NCBI RefSeq assembly: GCF_004011865.1
Contig: NZ_RKLP01000006.1
Coordinates: 124,001-188,000, forward strand
Direction of reading: 5' to 3'
Source of the DNA: Prescottella agglutinans
Lineage (GTDB): Bacteria > Actinomycetota > Actinomycetes > Mycobacteriales > Mycobacteriaceae
Length of the DNA: 64,000 bases
The notes beneath the pieces were generated by a model, which was given only the letters and a program-made list of their open reading frames with translations, made no database searches and had not been told where the DNA came from. The position numbers and the translations under genes are program-made. Of this stretch, positions 1 through 8,298 are shown one piece after another (position 1 is the stretch's first letter; each line of letters opens with the position of its first letter).

Positions 1-697
1 CGAGGAAGCCGAAGGTGTTGTATCCCCAATAGTTTCGCAGTCCCTGATCGAGCAGGATCTGGTCGTGCATGAACTGGTGCACCGGCATCAGTTCGATCGC
101 GGTGACGCCGAGGGACCGCAGGTGGTCGATCACCTCGGGGTGCGCCAGGCCCGCGTAGGTTCCGCGGAGTTCCTCCGGCACACCGGGGTGCGTCGCGGTC
201 ATGCCCTTCACGTGCGCCTCGTAGATGAGCGTCTCGTGGTACGGGGTGCGCGGTGGCCGGTCGGCGCCCCAATCGAAGTACGGGTTGATCACCACCGTCG
301 TCATGGTGTGGCCCAGGGAGCCCTCGCCGAATGTGCGGAGCGACGGGTCGCCGCCGAAGGCGCCGTCGAACGCCTTCCCGTACGGGTCGAGCAGGAGCTT
401 GGACGGGTCGCAGCGCAGGCCGGACGCCGGGTCGTGCGGTCCGTGCACCCGGAAGCCGTAGCGCTGGCCGGGGCCGACCGAGGGCAGGTACGCGTGCCAG
501 ACGTATCCGTCCACCTCGTCCAGCGGTATCCGCGTCTCGGTGCCGTCCTTCGCGATCAGGCACAACTCGACGGCGTCGGCCACCTCGGAGAACACGGAGA
601 AGTTGGTGCCGCCGCCGTCGTAGGTGGCGCCCAGCGGGTACGCGCTGCCCGGCCACACCTCGACCCGTGGGGTCGGCGGCGAGTCCGTACGCTCCAT
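1..697 (-). CDS. glgX: Glycogen debranching enzyme GlgX, N-terminal part (cut by window edge)
   Basis: About 232 N-terminal residues of a GH13 debranching enzyme that hydrolyses alpha-1,6 branches of limit dextrins during cytoplasmic glycogen breakdown. The visible part starts with the CBM48-type fold (YPLGATYDGGGTNFSVFSE), then GPGQRYGFRVHGP and KLLLDPYGKAF, then the entry to the TIM barrel (YEAHVKGMT; LGVTAIELMPVHQF; NYWGYNTFGF). These are hallmarks of GlgX/TreX rather than GlgB. The catalytic Asp, Glu and Asp lie beyond the window. The start is ATG at 697. A TAGGGT box (709-704) ends 6 nt before it with no room for a ribosome site, so translation is probably leaderless. The small exported protein at 805 is divergent from it. 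Confidence 0.92.
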   Translation of the reverse strand, partial: MERTDSPPTPRVEVWPGSAYPLGATYDGGGTNFSVFSEVADAVELCLIAKDGTETRIPLDEVDGYVWHAYLPSVGPGQRYGFRVHGPHDPASGLRCDPSKLLLDPYGKAFDGAFGGDPSLRTFGEGSLGHTMTTVVINPYFDWGADRPPRTPYHETLIYEAHVKGMTATHPGVPEELRGTYAGLAHPEVIDHLRSLGVTAIELMPVHQFMHDQILLDQGLRNYWGYNTFGFL

Positions 698-804
698 GCG
701 GAAACCCTAGCCCGAGCGAGGCCGTCGAGGTCGACGACGCGGTGGGACACGGCTAGCGTGGATGGTGCGACATCGCCATCGAGACCGACGAGGTGCACGT
801 TGTC

Positions 805-1068
805 ATGGACGCCGGTGAACTGACACTGATAGCGGTTGCGGTGCTCGGGCCCGTGGCCGTCGGGATGGGCGCGATGTTCGGGGGATCCGGCGTCGCGGAG
901 GCCCAGGAAGGAGCGCCGACGCCCGGAATCCTGAGCATCGAACTCGACGAGGAGGACGGGCGGCCGACGGCCGAGGTGGACCTCGTCGACCTGCAGGGCG
1001 ACCAGCGCGAAATCGAGATCGACCTGCAAACCGGCCGCATCATCGAGGACGAACCGGACACCGACTGA
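805..1068 (+). CDS. Small exported protein with PepSY-like C-terminus
   Basis: 87 residues. Residues 5-25 are hydrophobic and Ala/Gly rich and would act as a signal or membrane anchor. The acidic C-terminal half has the pattern of a PepSY unit: a strand (GILSIELDEEDG), a second strand (AEVDLVDLQG) and the closing REIEIDLQTGRII, which resembles the usual VDxxTGxVL ending. PepSY units are usually found in secreted or membrane proteins and are linked to peptidase modulation; no activity can be assigned here. The start is ATG 805 with a weak GAGG 11 nt upstream; GTG 793 is an alternative. A TAGCGT box at 754-759 could be the promoter. It is convergent with the gene ending at 1083, 14 bp away. Confidence 0.6.
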   Translation: MDAGELTLIAVAVLGPVAVGMGAMFGGSGVAEAQEGAPTPGILSIELDEEDGRPTAEVDLVDLQGDQREIEIDLQTGRIIEDEPDTD

Positions 1069-1082
1069 GTCGATCGTGGCGG

Positions 1083-2618
1083 TCAGTCGTCGAGGGCGTC
1101 CTCGATGAGCGGTTCGAGGGCGCGGTGGGCTTCGGGGGAGAGACCGGCGGTGAGGGTGTCGACGGCGTCGATGACCTCCTCGCGTTCCAGGGTGTAGAGG
1201 AACTGGTGCTTGCGGTTGAGGGCCGCGATCGTGTCGAGGAACCCGGTTGCCGCGGCGGTCACGGTGTTCTCGTCCGTCGGTGACTCGTCGCGGACCTGGC
1301 GGAGGGCGGCGATGAACGCCGTGCGGGCCTTCTTCGCGACCGTGCGGGGGATGCCGTCGCGGCCGTCCCAGTGGCGCAGCGGGTTCTCGAGGTTCTCGGC
1401 CAGCCATTCGGGCTTGCGGGGCCTGCGGACGGTCACCTCGACGCGCGGCGCCTTCCTGTATCGGGCGCGCACGCGGGCGGCGACGTCGGCGGGGATGCTG
1501 TCGAGGTCGAGACTCGTGAGTGTCGGGAGTTCGTCCGGGCCGGGGAAATCATCGGGCGCGTAACCGAACAGGTCGCAGATCCACAGGGACGCCAGCCTCG
1601 GCAGGGCCGGCAACCCGTCGAGGCTGTGGAGCAGGCCCGGAGCGCCGAACAGGTGCAGCCAGGCGATGCCCGGGAAGCGCTCGGCGACGTCGGTGACATC
1701 CAGGTTCTCGATGACGCCGATCCTCAGCCCGTGCACGCGGTCGAGTCCGCGGACTGCAGGCACGGTTCCGGTGAGGTGCACGGTGATCCAGCGGCCGGCG
1801 TCATCGGCCACGACGCGCAGGTCGCGGCCGACGTCCCCTCCGGTGCCGTGCAGGTTCAAGAGGTCGAGGCTGGGTGGGAGCACCAGGAGTTCGAGCCCGG
1901 TGACGTCGATCGTGAGCCGGTCGAGACCCGTCCGGGACAGGTCGATCTCGCGTTGCCCGTGCCTGGTGAGGGTCAGATCCTTGACGAGCGGTGAGGACTC
2001 GAGGAACGGCAGGAGGTCGTCGCGCCACGACTGGAGTGTCAGCTGGTAGAGCGCGGGCCAGGCACGCAGCGACTCCATCTGGAAGTCCTCGGCGACCGAG
2101 TAGTCGGCGTGATCGCTGAACGTGCGCGCGGCGAGCAGGCGCGTTTCGTACCGAGCGCCGCCGCGGGCGTAGGCGAGGCCCGGCACCGTGACCGTTTCCT
2201 CGCTCGCGAGCGCCGTCCGGAACGCCGCCGTCGTCTCGCTCGGGAGCGTGTCCCATCGGTACTGTCGAATGACGTCGGGGGCGAAATCCCAGGCGTCGTA
2301 GGAACGTGTGGTGGTCTCGCCGGTCACGGGAAGCGTGCCGATCCTCACGTACTCGGCCGGCACTTCGACGGGCACGTTCTTCAGGATCTCCGCGGGCGTC
2401 CAGAACATGAAGTCCCGCACCATCCGCGGCACGTCGGCAAGCGCGGCGACCTCGGGCACCGCCGTGCCGGTCCAGGCGAGGACCGCCACCGTCGCCAACC
2501 CTCGCGCATCATCGACGGCCACCACCTGGCATGCGCCGTAGCGCCCGATGCGTGCGAGCGGGAAGACGAAAACTTCACCGGGACAGGGGACAACGGCAGG
2601 GGAGTCGGATTGTGTCAA
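1083..2618 (-). CDS. Hypothetical protein: Imm26-like N-terminus plus leucine-rich-repeat-like region
   Basis: About 511 residues, function unknown. The N-terminus (PCPGEVFVFPLARIGRYGAC followed by QVVAV) resembles the beta-rich Imm26 immunity fold. The middle part (about residues 180-380) carries irregular Leu-rich strands such as LELLVLPPSLDLLNLHG, VRGLDRVHGLRIGVIENL and LPTLTSLDLDSIP, spaced like leucine-rich repeats. The C-terminus is helical (KARTAFIAALRQVRDE). No signal peptide is visible. The start is uncertain. TTG 2618 gives a sensible N-terminus but only a weak ribosome site. GTG 2669 lies 6 nt after a TATCGT box and would be leaderless, but would add an Arg-rich tail. It follows the CLC gene on the same strand after 113 bp. 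Confidence 0.72.
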   Translation of the reverse strand: MTQSDSPAVVPCPGEVFVFPLARIGRYGACQVVAVDDARGLATVAVLAWTGTAVPEVAALADVPRMVRDFMFWTPAEILKNVPVEVPAEYVRIGTLPVTGETTTRSYDAWDFAPDVIRQYRWDTLPSETTAAFRTALASEETVTVPGLAYARGGARYETRLLAARTFSDHADYSVAEDFQMESLRAWPALYQLTLQSWRDDLLPFLESSPLVKDLTLTRHGQREIDLSRTGLDRLTIDVTGLELLVLPPSLDLLNLHGTGGDVGRDLRVVADDAGRWITVHLTGTVPAVRGLDRVHGLRIGVIENLDVTDVAERFPGIAWLHLFGAPGLLHSLDGLPALPRLASLWICDLFGYAPDDFPGPDELPTLTSLDLDSIPADVAARVRARYRKAPRVEVTVRRPRKPEWLAENLENPLRHWDGRDGIPRTVAKKARTAFIAALRQVRDESPTDENTVTAAATGFLDTIAALNRKHQFLYTLEREEVIDAVDTLTAGLSPEAHRALEPLIEDALDD

Positions 2619-2731
2619 CGCTCGCAACCTTCGGCACTGGAGTCGACCGCGCGGGGCGATCCCCCGCACGGGAACACGATACGGAATCTCCCAGCGTAGG
2701 GATCGCGGTCGCGGGGCCGCGGGGCCGACGG

Positions 2732-4000
2732 TCAGCTGACGTGCTTCTCCAAGGGGACCGTGTTGGGGCCCACCACCAGTTGGCCGCGGTGCACCGCGAG
2801 CAGCCAGACCGGGAAGACGGCGACACAGAGCACCGGGATCACGCCGAACGACGCCACCATCGTCGCGCCGATGAACAGGCCCAACCAGCAGCTGCGAACC
2901 GCGACGACGAGCGCCCCGAGGACCGCGCACGAGATGGACAGCGCCGGAGGGACGCTGTCGAAGACCGCGTGGACGAACAACCCGACGTCGAGACCCACGA
3001 ACACGGACGCGAAGGTACGTCCGCCGCGGAATCCGCAGCTGGACGCGACGAGCAGCGCCGCGAGGTTGATCAGCGCCCAGAGCGCGAGCCGGCCCGCGGA
3101 CTGGTTCGCGGCATCCGCGGTGACCCGGGCCATATTGTCGGCGTCCTTGAACAGCGTGGCCGGGCCGCCGACCGCGCCGAGGACACCGAGGACCGCGCCG
3201 CCCAGGCCGACGCCGAGCACCGGGTTCGGCAACGCGTGGAAGAGGGCGTGCATGCGGTGGAACGCGGGCACACCCAGCAGGAAGAGCGCCGCGGTGCCGA
3301 CGGCCACGAGGGAGCCGATGAGCACGTCGCCGATCGTCGGCCACCGGTAGTCGGGGACGTCGAGGATCAGCATCGGACGGTCGAGCAGGAACATGGTCAC
3401 GGTCCCGGCCCCGGCGGCGACCAGCGGGGCGAACATGTTCTCCCACAGTTCACCTTTCGGGCGGCGCCCGGCGAGTTCGACGAACGCCAGCGGCCCCGCC
3501 AGGGGCGTCCCGAACAGGACTCCGATCGTCGCCGACGTCGTCAGCCACACCACGCGCTTGGTCGGCACACTCGGCCACAACCGCGCCAGCACCCAGGCGG
3601 CGACCGCGACGTTGATCGCGATCAGCGGGTTCTCCGGGCCGAGACTGACGCCGGCCCCGAGGGCGAGGATCACGACGAGCGCGAGCGACGGCAGCGACTT
3701 CATCGGGATGGGCGGCCCGACCAGGCCGGCCGTCGCCGGATCGGGTCCCCCGTGGCCGGGGAGCATCCACACCAGCAGACCGACGAGCACGCCGATCCCG
3801 GTGAGGACCGCGAAGATCCACCATCGGGCGAATCCGTCGAACCCGACGAGGTCCGGGATCCAGGTGTAGAGCAGATCGGTGACCCGGTCCGTGGCGATCA
3901 CGATCACGATCGGGATACCCGCGGAGGCCACGCCCAGGAACAGGGAGGGAACCGCCTCGCGGGCGATCGTCCCGGTGCTGGGAAACACGACGTCCAACAC
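2732..4000 (-). CDS. CLC-family ion channel/transporter, YfeO type
   Basis: 422 residues with about 10-11 hydrophobic segments, an integral membrane protein of the chloride channel/transporter superfamily. At residues 117-125 it has GVSLGPENP in place of the classical CLC selectivity motif GREGP, the form seen in E. coli YfeO-like proteins. A GCGFRGGRTFASVF-like loop (residue 325 onward, SSCGFRGG) corresponds to the second conserved CLC loop, GxFxP. The start is GTG 4000 (GTG-TTG-GAC) behind a GGGGG stretch; the TTG one codon later is also possible. Ion selectivity and whether it is a channel or an antiporter cannot be read from the sequence. It may be co-transcribed with the downstream gene at 2618. 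Confidence 0.85.
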   Translation of the reverse strand: MLDVVFPSTGTIAREAVPSLFLGVASAGIPIVIVIATDRVTDLLYTWIPDLVGFDGFARWWIFAVLTGIGVLVGLLVWMLPGHGGPDPATAGLVGPPIPMKSLPSLALVVILALGAGVSLGPENPLIAINVAVAAWVLARLWPSVPTKRVVWLTTSATIGVLFGTPLAGPLAFVELAGRRPKGELWENMFAPLVAAGAGTVTMFLLDRPMLILDVPDYRWPTIGDVLIGSLVAVGTAALFLLGVPAFHRMHALFHALPNPVLGVGLGGAVLGVLGAVGGPATLFKDADNMARVTADAANQSAGRLALWALINLAALLVASSCGFRGGRTFASVFVGLDVGLFVHAVFDSVPPALSISCAVLGALVVAVRSCWLGLFIGATMVASFGVIPVLCVAVFPVWLLAVHRGQLVVGPNTVPLEKHVS

Positions 4001-4131
4001 GACCCCCGGGAGGGATGATGGTCATCGACTGTTCGTCGGTGCTCGTTCTGCCACGGTACTGCGCCGCGGCGACCGTGACCGGGCGTCCGGATACCGGCTC
4101 GGCTACGAAGTGGAGGTGGACACGCGGCCGC

Positions 4132-5172
4132 TCACGGCACGATGACCGCCCGGCCGCGCAGTGTCCCGGCGGCGAGCCGCCGGTACGCCTCGACGCCGTC
4201 GTCGAGCGAGAACCGCTCCACCGCGATGTCCAGGACGCCCTGGTGCGCGAGGTCGATCAGTTCGATGAGTTCGCTGCGCGAACCCCAGTACGGCGACGCG
4301 ACGTTCGTCTCGAACGCGCCGGTGAAGAAGCCGACCCGGGCGGCCGCCTTCCCGTCGCCGAGCCCGACGATCGTGACGTCCGACCCGACTCCGGCAACCG
4401 CGGTGGCGACGTCGAGGGTCGGCTGCAGACCCACGAAGTCGAGCACGAGCGCCGCACCGGCGGGGCCGGTGATCTTCCGGACGTTCGTGGCGGCGTCCGC
4501 GTTCGAGAGCACCGTCTCGTGGGCGCCGACCTCGCGGGCGAACGCGAGCTTCTCGTCGTTGACGTCGAGCGCGATGATGCGCGCGGGGGAGAGGTGGCGC
4601 AGGAGTTGGATGCCGACGTGTCCGAGGCCGCCGGTGCCGATCACCACGGCGTATGAGCCCGCGCGCAGCTTGCCGAGGGATCGTTTGATGGCGTGATACG
4701 GCGTGAGGCCGGCGTCGGTCAGCGGCACGGTGGCGACGGGGTCGAGGTCACCGATCGGGACGAGGTGCCGGGGCGAGTCGACGATCATGTACTCGGCGAT
4801 CGCGCCCGGAGCGCCGAGGCCCGGTGGGGCGATACCGAGATCCTTTGCGCGGGAACAGTAGTTCTCGAGACCCTGAGCGCAGTGCCAGCAGCGCCCACAG
4901 CCCCACGGCCCGTACACGACGACGTTCGTGCCGATGTCGAGGTCGGTCACGCCGGCGCCGACGGCGGCGACCCTGCCGGCGCCCTCGTGGCCGAGCGTCA
5001 TCGGCAGGTCGTAGCCGAACGCCTCCGCCGGCAGACTCATGATGAATTCGTCGGAGTGGCACACGCCGGCGGCGGTGACTTCGAGCAGCACCTCGCCGGG
5101 GCCGGGTTCGGGCATCGGGATCTCGACCAGTTCGGGCTCCGCGCCGATCCGGGTGTACTGGATTGCCTTCAT
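4132..5172 (-). CDS. adh: Zinc-dependent NAD(P) alcohol dehydrogenase (ADH-A type)
   Basis: 346-residue medium-chain dehydrogenase that interconverts alcohols, probably secondary alcohols, and ketones with NAD. From memory it closely resembles Rhodococcus ruber ADH-A (345 residues): shared blocks include VVYGPWGCGRCWHC, LVPIGDLDPVATVPL and LTDAGLTPYHAI. Zinc ligands are visible: catalytic Cys38 and His62 (GHEGAG), and structural Cys92, Cys95, Cys98 and Cys106. The Rossmann motif GTGGLGHVG lies near residue 178. The start is ATG 5172 with AAGGAG 7 nt upstream. The coding frame stays open far upstream on the minus strand, but that part lacks protein character. The gene stands alone; its strand neighbours are unrelated. 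Confidence 0.92.
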   Translation of the reverse strand: MKAIQYTRIGAEPELVEIPMPEPGPGEVLLEVTAAGVCHSDEFIMSLPAEAFGYDLPMTLGHEGAGRVAAVGAGVTDLDIGTNVVVYGPWGCGRCWHCAQGLENYCSRAKDLGIAPPGLGAPGAIAEYMIVDSPRHLVPIGDLDPVATVPLTDAGLTPYHAIKRSLGKLRAGSYAVVIGTGGLGHVGIQLLRHLSPARIIALDVNDEKLAFAREVGAHETVLSNADAATNVRKITGPAGAALVLDFVGLQPTLDVATAVAGVGSDVTIVGLGDGKAAARVGFFTGAFETNVASPYWGSRSELIELIDLAHQGVLDIAVERFSLDDGVEAYRRLAAGTLRGRAVIVP

Positions 5173-5271
5173 ACCGCGCTCCTTCGGGGGGAGATTCGCT
5201 CGTGTCGTCGAGCATCGCACGATTCGATCACTCCCGGGACACTGCCGCCGGGCGGCGCTAGGTTTCAGGAC

Positions 5272-5637
5272 ATGGCGGACGAGAATCCGGATCCCGAGTA
5301 CCTTTACGGCTGCCTGTCGGAGCGGGCGCGTCTGGCGCTGCTGCGCAAGCCGCAGGGCTTCGTGCCGCCGGAGTTCATCGGCCAGGTCATGAGCGTGTGC
5401 GGAGACGACAGTGTCTGCTACGTCTCCCCGGTCGACGACGCGTTGCCGCACTTCGCGATCCTCCAGGGCCCGGTGTCGGACTTCTTGTACGGTCGCCGGC
5501 GGGACCTCGACACCTGGTGGGAGACGCTGGCCCCGGCGGCACGCACGGCACTGGCCCGCGGCGACGTCCTGTTCGAGTCGTCCCTCGTCGACAGCGACTA
5601 CGTCACGCTGCGCATGACCGGGGCCGATCTGCGGTAG
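5272..5637 (+). CDS. Hypothetical protein, 121 residues
   Basis: Small soluble protein without a signal peptide or membrane segment. I do not recognise a family. It is rich in aromatic residues (YLYGCL; DFLYGRRRDLDTWWETL) and ends in a beta-like stretch (DVLFESSLVDSDYVTLRM). The start is ATG 5272; a TAGGTT box at 5259-5264 ends 7 nt before it, which suggests a leaderless mRNA. It is divergent from the alcohol dehydrogenase gene (99 bp between starts) and is followed about 100 bp later by a PucR-type regulator on the same strand, so a regulatory link is possible but not shown. Confidence 0.62.
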   Translation: MADENPDPEYLYGCLSERARLALLRKPQGFVPPEFIGQVMSVCGDDSVCYVSPVDDALPHFAILQGPVSDFLYGRRRDLDTWWETLAPAARTALARGDVLFESSLVDSDYVTLRMTGADLR

Positions 5638-5739
5638 CGACGGCCCGCCTGCGGCGTTTCCCTGCCGCACCATCACAGGCGCCGCGTCTACGGTGGAGAC
5701 GCGGATCGTCGGTGGCGAACACGATCCGGAAAGGTATGA

Positions 5740-6954
5740 GTGCGGGTGAAGGCGCGCGGACCGGCCGACCAGTGGTTGCGGAACTACCTCACGACGACGC
5801 TGACGCAGGACGCTCTGGACGTCTTCCTGTCGGGTCTCGAGGAGTCGTTCAGCGCGGATGTTCCCGAGCTGGCCGCGGACGCCGAACTGCAGCGCGACCT
5901 GAGGTCCGCGGTCCGCAGCCAGCTGAGTGCCTTCCTGGTCGCGAGCGGACCGTCGTCGGCGGGAGGCCCGGCCGCGGCGCCGATCTCGGTGGAGGCCCAC
6001 GCGCTCGCCCGCACCGTCGCGCAGCGGGGGCTCGAGCTGCGGGTCCTGTCGCAGCTCTACCACGCCGGACATCGGGCGATGCTCTCGTTCGCCACCGAGT
6101 TCCTCCAACAGGAGGACCTCGATCCCCAGTTCAAGCTCGAGGTTCTGACCACGATGTGGTCGCAGACCAGTGAGCTGCTCAACGCAATGCTCGACGAACT
6201 CGCGGTCACCTACTCGGACGAGCGGGAACGGCTGCTGCAGGGGGCCTTCGCCTCCCGTGTGACGGCCGTGCGCGAAATCCTCGACGGCGGTGGCGGTGTT
6301 GCGCAGTCGTCCGGTCTGCTCGGGTATCCGTTGCGGCTCGAGCACACCGCGGTGGTTGCGTGGGTCGACGACTCGACATCCTTCGCGGGCTCTCTCGACA
6401 GGGTGATGACTCGGATCGCGCGCGGGCGGCGCACCCTGACGGTGCCGTCAGGGGCGCACGGTGTGTGGTCGTGGATCGCGAACGACGGCGACGACGCGTG
6501 GGTGATCGATCGGAGTCTGATCCCGCACGGCGTGCGACTCGCCGTCGGTGCACCCGCCCCCGGCATCGCCGGATTTCGCAGCAGCCATCGTGAGGCGCAG
6601 GCAGCGCAGCGGATCGCCGAGGTCGGCAAGCGTCGGGACGTCGTGACCCGCTACACGGACGTCGAGGTCGTGTCGATGCTGTCGGCGGATCCCGATGGAA
6701 TGCGCACACTGGTCGAGCGGGAGTTGGCCGGTCTCCTCGGCGCGGACGGAGCCTCCGAACGCCTCCGCGACACCCTGCGTGCGATGCTGGGCTGCCACGG
6801 CAACCACGAGGCCGCCGCCCGTCGCCTGGGAATCCACAAGAACACCGTCCGGTACCGCATGCAGCGGGTGGAGGAGCTCCTCGGCGGCGAGATCCTGACG
6901 CGACGGCTGAAGCTCGAGCTCGCGTTGAAGTGCTTCGACGTCTTCGGTGGGTGA
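5740..6954 (+). CDS. PucR/CdaR-family transcriptional regulator
   Basis: 404 residues. The N-terminal two thirds look like the sensor part of actinobacterial PucR proteins (helical, YHAGHRAMLSFATEF, then a GGDEF-like fold with RIARGRRTLTVPSGAHGVW). The last 65 residues are the typical helix-turn-helix: LRDTLRAMLGCHGNHEAAAR, then RLGIHKNTVRYRMQRVEELL. PucR proteins usually respond to small metabolites and regulate neighbouring catabolic genes. The start is GTG 5740 with GGAAAGG 5 nt upstream; GTG 5746 is also possible. It is followed by a degraded region, so its original target may have been lost. The alcohol dehydrogenase 570 bp away is another candidate. Confidence 0.87.
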   Translation: MRVKARGPADQWLRNYLTTTLTQDALDVFLSGLEESFSADVPELAADAELQRDLRSAVRSQLSAFLVASGPSSAGGPAAAPISVEAHALARTVAQRGLELRVLSQLYHAGHRAMLSFATEFLQQEDLDPQFKLEVLTTMWSQTSELLNAMLDELAVTYSDERERLLQGAFASRVTAVREILDGGGGVAQSSGLLGYPLRLEHTAVVAWVDDSTSFAGSLDRVMTRIARGRRTLTVPSGAHGVWSWIANDGDDAWVIDRSLIPHGVRLAVGAPAPGIAGFRSSHREAQAAQRIAEVGKRRDVVTRYTDVEVVSMLSADPDGMRTLVERELAGLLGADGASERLRDTLRAMLGCHGNHEAAARRLGIHKNTVRYRMQRVEELLGGEILTRRLKLELALKCFDVFGG

Positions 6955-7051
6955 GTGGTTCGCACGTACACCGGGTCCCGGTCGGCTGTGCCGCGTGAGG
7001 CACGATGCTCGTCCGCTACGGCGGAGTAGACCGATATCAGCGAAAGGCGTT

Positions 7052-7204
7052 GGACTGCAGAACCTTTCGGTTCATGGTTTTGATCGGAACCGGATCTGGC
7101 CGCAGATCGTGGAACTCGCCGGCGAGTCGATCTGCCGCGTGGTGACCGCGCGTCTGTGGTGTCCGGCGGCGGTGGAGCGGTGGTTGGCGGACCGCAGTAC
7201 CTAG
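7052..7204 (+). pseudogene. Relic of an IS1380-type transposase
   Basis: A frame of about 50 codons reads GLQNLSVHGFDRNRIWPQIV and then ELAGE. This is very like the conserved C-terminal block of IS1380-family transposases (GLxNLPxHxFxxNRIWxxIVxLAxDL). After that the reading degenerates and stops at TAG 7202. No start codon, upstream transposase domain or terminal repeats are visible, so only a fragment remains. It occupies most of the 302-bp gap between the PucR gene and the macro-domain gene; the first 97 bp of that gap show nothing. Confidence 0.5.
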
Positions 7205-7256
7205 TGGGTGCGTCGTCCCCTGCTGTGTGTCTTACCCACTTGCTAGCGTGGCCGAC

Positions 7257-7754
7257 ATGTCCGATATTCCGGGTACTTCCGCGGCGCTGCGCCTCATTCG
7301 CGGCGACGCCACCAGCCCCCAGGCCGCCGGGCCCAAGATCATCGCTCACGTGTGCAACGACCGCGGCGGCTGGGGCAAGGGGTTCGTGCTGGCCCTGTCC
7401 AAGCGCTGGCCTGAACCCGAGCGCGACTACCGTGCCTGGCACCGGGAACGAGCCCGCAATGGCTTCGATCTGGGCGCGGTGCGCCTGGTCCAGGTCGAAC
7501 CGGACACCTGGGTGGCCAACATGGTCGGACAGCATGGCACCAGGCGCGGCAGCGGCGGCCCGCCGGTGCGCTACGAGGCCATCGCAGCCTGCCTGCGAAC
7601 GGTGGCCGACCACGCCCTGGCACTGGGGGCCACCGTGCACATGCCGCGCATCGGCTGCGGCCTGGCGGGCGGGAAATGGGAGCGCGTCGAACCGCTGGTG
7701 CGGGACGGACTGTGCGCCCGCGGAGTGGCCGTCACCGTCTACGACGTCGACTGA
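7257..7754 (+). CDS. Macro-domain protein (ADP-ribose binding/processing)
   Basis: 165 residues forming a single macro domain of the ALC1-like/POA1 branch. Macro domains bind ADP-ribose and many remove it from proteins or from O-acetyl-ADP-ribose. Diagnostic blocks are IIAHVCNDRGGWGKGFVLAL near residue 33 and VHMPRIGCGLAGGKWERVEP near residue 130, with a terminal VAVTVYDVD strand. The Lys and Asp used by human OARD1/TARG1 (in the ITKK and CGLD segments) are not present: the equivalents read VGQH and CGLA. Activity, if any, must use other residues. The start is ATG 7257, 7 nt after a TAGCGT box (7244-7249), so probably leaderless. No DarT-like toxin lies beside it. It sits between two gene relics. 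Confidence 0.87.
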   Translation: MSDIPGTSAALRLIRGDATSPQAAGPKIIAHVCNDRGGWGKGFVLALSKRWPEPERDYRAWHRERARNGFDLGAVRLVQVEPDTWVANMVGQHGTRRGSGGPPVRYEAIAACLRTVADHALALGATVHMPRIGCGLAGGKWERVEPLVRDGLCARGVAVTVYDVD

Positions 7755-7851
7755 TCCGGCTGGGACCCCAGCCGCTCCTCGAAGGCAGTCGGCGCGATCC
7801 GCGCACTTTCGCTGGGCAGTGCGAAGGTGAACGTGCCTCCCGGGTTCGATA

Positions 7852-8214
7852 TGGAACGGGAGGGGATCTCGGTGCCGGTCCGAAGTAACCGGGCCGCAGG
7901 CGAGTGCGGCGGATCATGGCTACGTTCCGCCACCCGGGTACGAGCTGAACACGAGGTGGTTCAAGCTGCCGTGGGAGCCCAGCAGGTCGTGGGACAACAA
8001 CTCGAACCTGCTCGGTCCGTTCGGTACGGGCGACATCTACTGCTACACCTACCCGGGGGCCCTGACCGGCCCGCTTCCGCTCGACTGCTTCCAGCTCGAT
8101 CCGTGGGGGCAGACGCATCAGCTGATCCGGGTGCCGTTCTCACAGAACTTGCACGTTTTCAATCCGATTCCGACCCCGCCGGGACAGCTTCCGGGGACGC
8201 TGGGATCGTCCTGA
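7852..8214 (+). pseudogene. 5'-truncated remnant of a hypothetical (probably secreted) protein gene
   Basis: A frame open from a TAA at 7849 to TGA 8212 ends in about 98 residues of convincing protein sequence (GYVPPPGYELNTRWFKLPWE and PSRSWDNN, then GTGDIYCYTYPGALTGPLPL, LDPWGQTHQLIRVPFSQNLH). It has two Cys and a Pro-rich tail and looks like an extracellular domain. There is no ATG, GTG or TTG in this frame, and the first 20 codons look non-coding, so the N-terminus and signal peptide seem to have been lost. I do not recognise the family. It is convergent with the SGNH hydrolase gene. Confidence 0.42.
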
Positions 8215-8258
8215 CGCGCGTTCGCTCAGGTCCCGCGCGGCAATCACTCGGTGTCACC

Positions 8259-8298
8259 GACCCACAACTGGAAGACTTCGTGCGTCCAGTTGTGGGTC
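8259..8298. terminator. Bidirectional hairpin between convergent genes
   Basis: A perfect inverted repeat with 14-nt arms (GACCCACAACTGGA and its complement) and a 12-nt loop. It lies between the pseudogene ending at 8214 and the SGNH hydrolase, whose stop codon overlaps the right arm. There is no T-run. The position suggests a shared terminator. Confidence 0.5.

Noticed and set aside
2531-4018. Plus-strand frame of 495 codons opposite the CLC gene
   Set aside because: Translation is highly charged and repetitive; the minus strand encodes a clear membrane protein.
5173-6345. Upstream extension of the alcohol dehydrogenase frame
   Set aside because: It overlaps two better genes on the other strand, and ATG 5172 has a good ribosome site and the family N-terminus.
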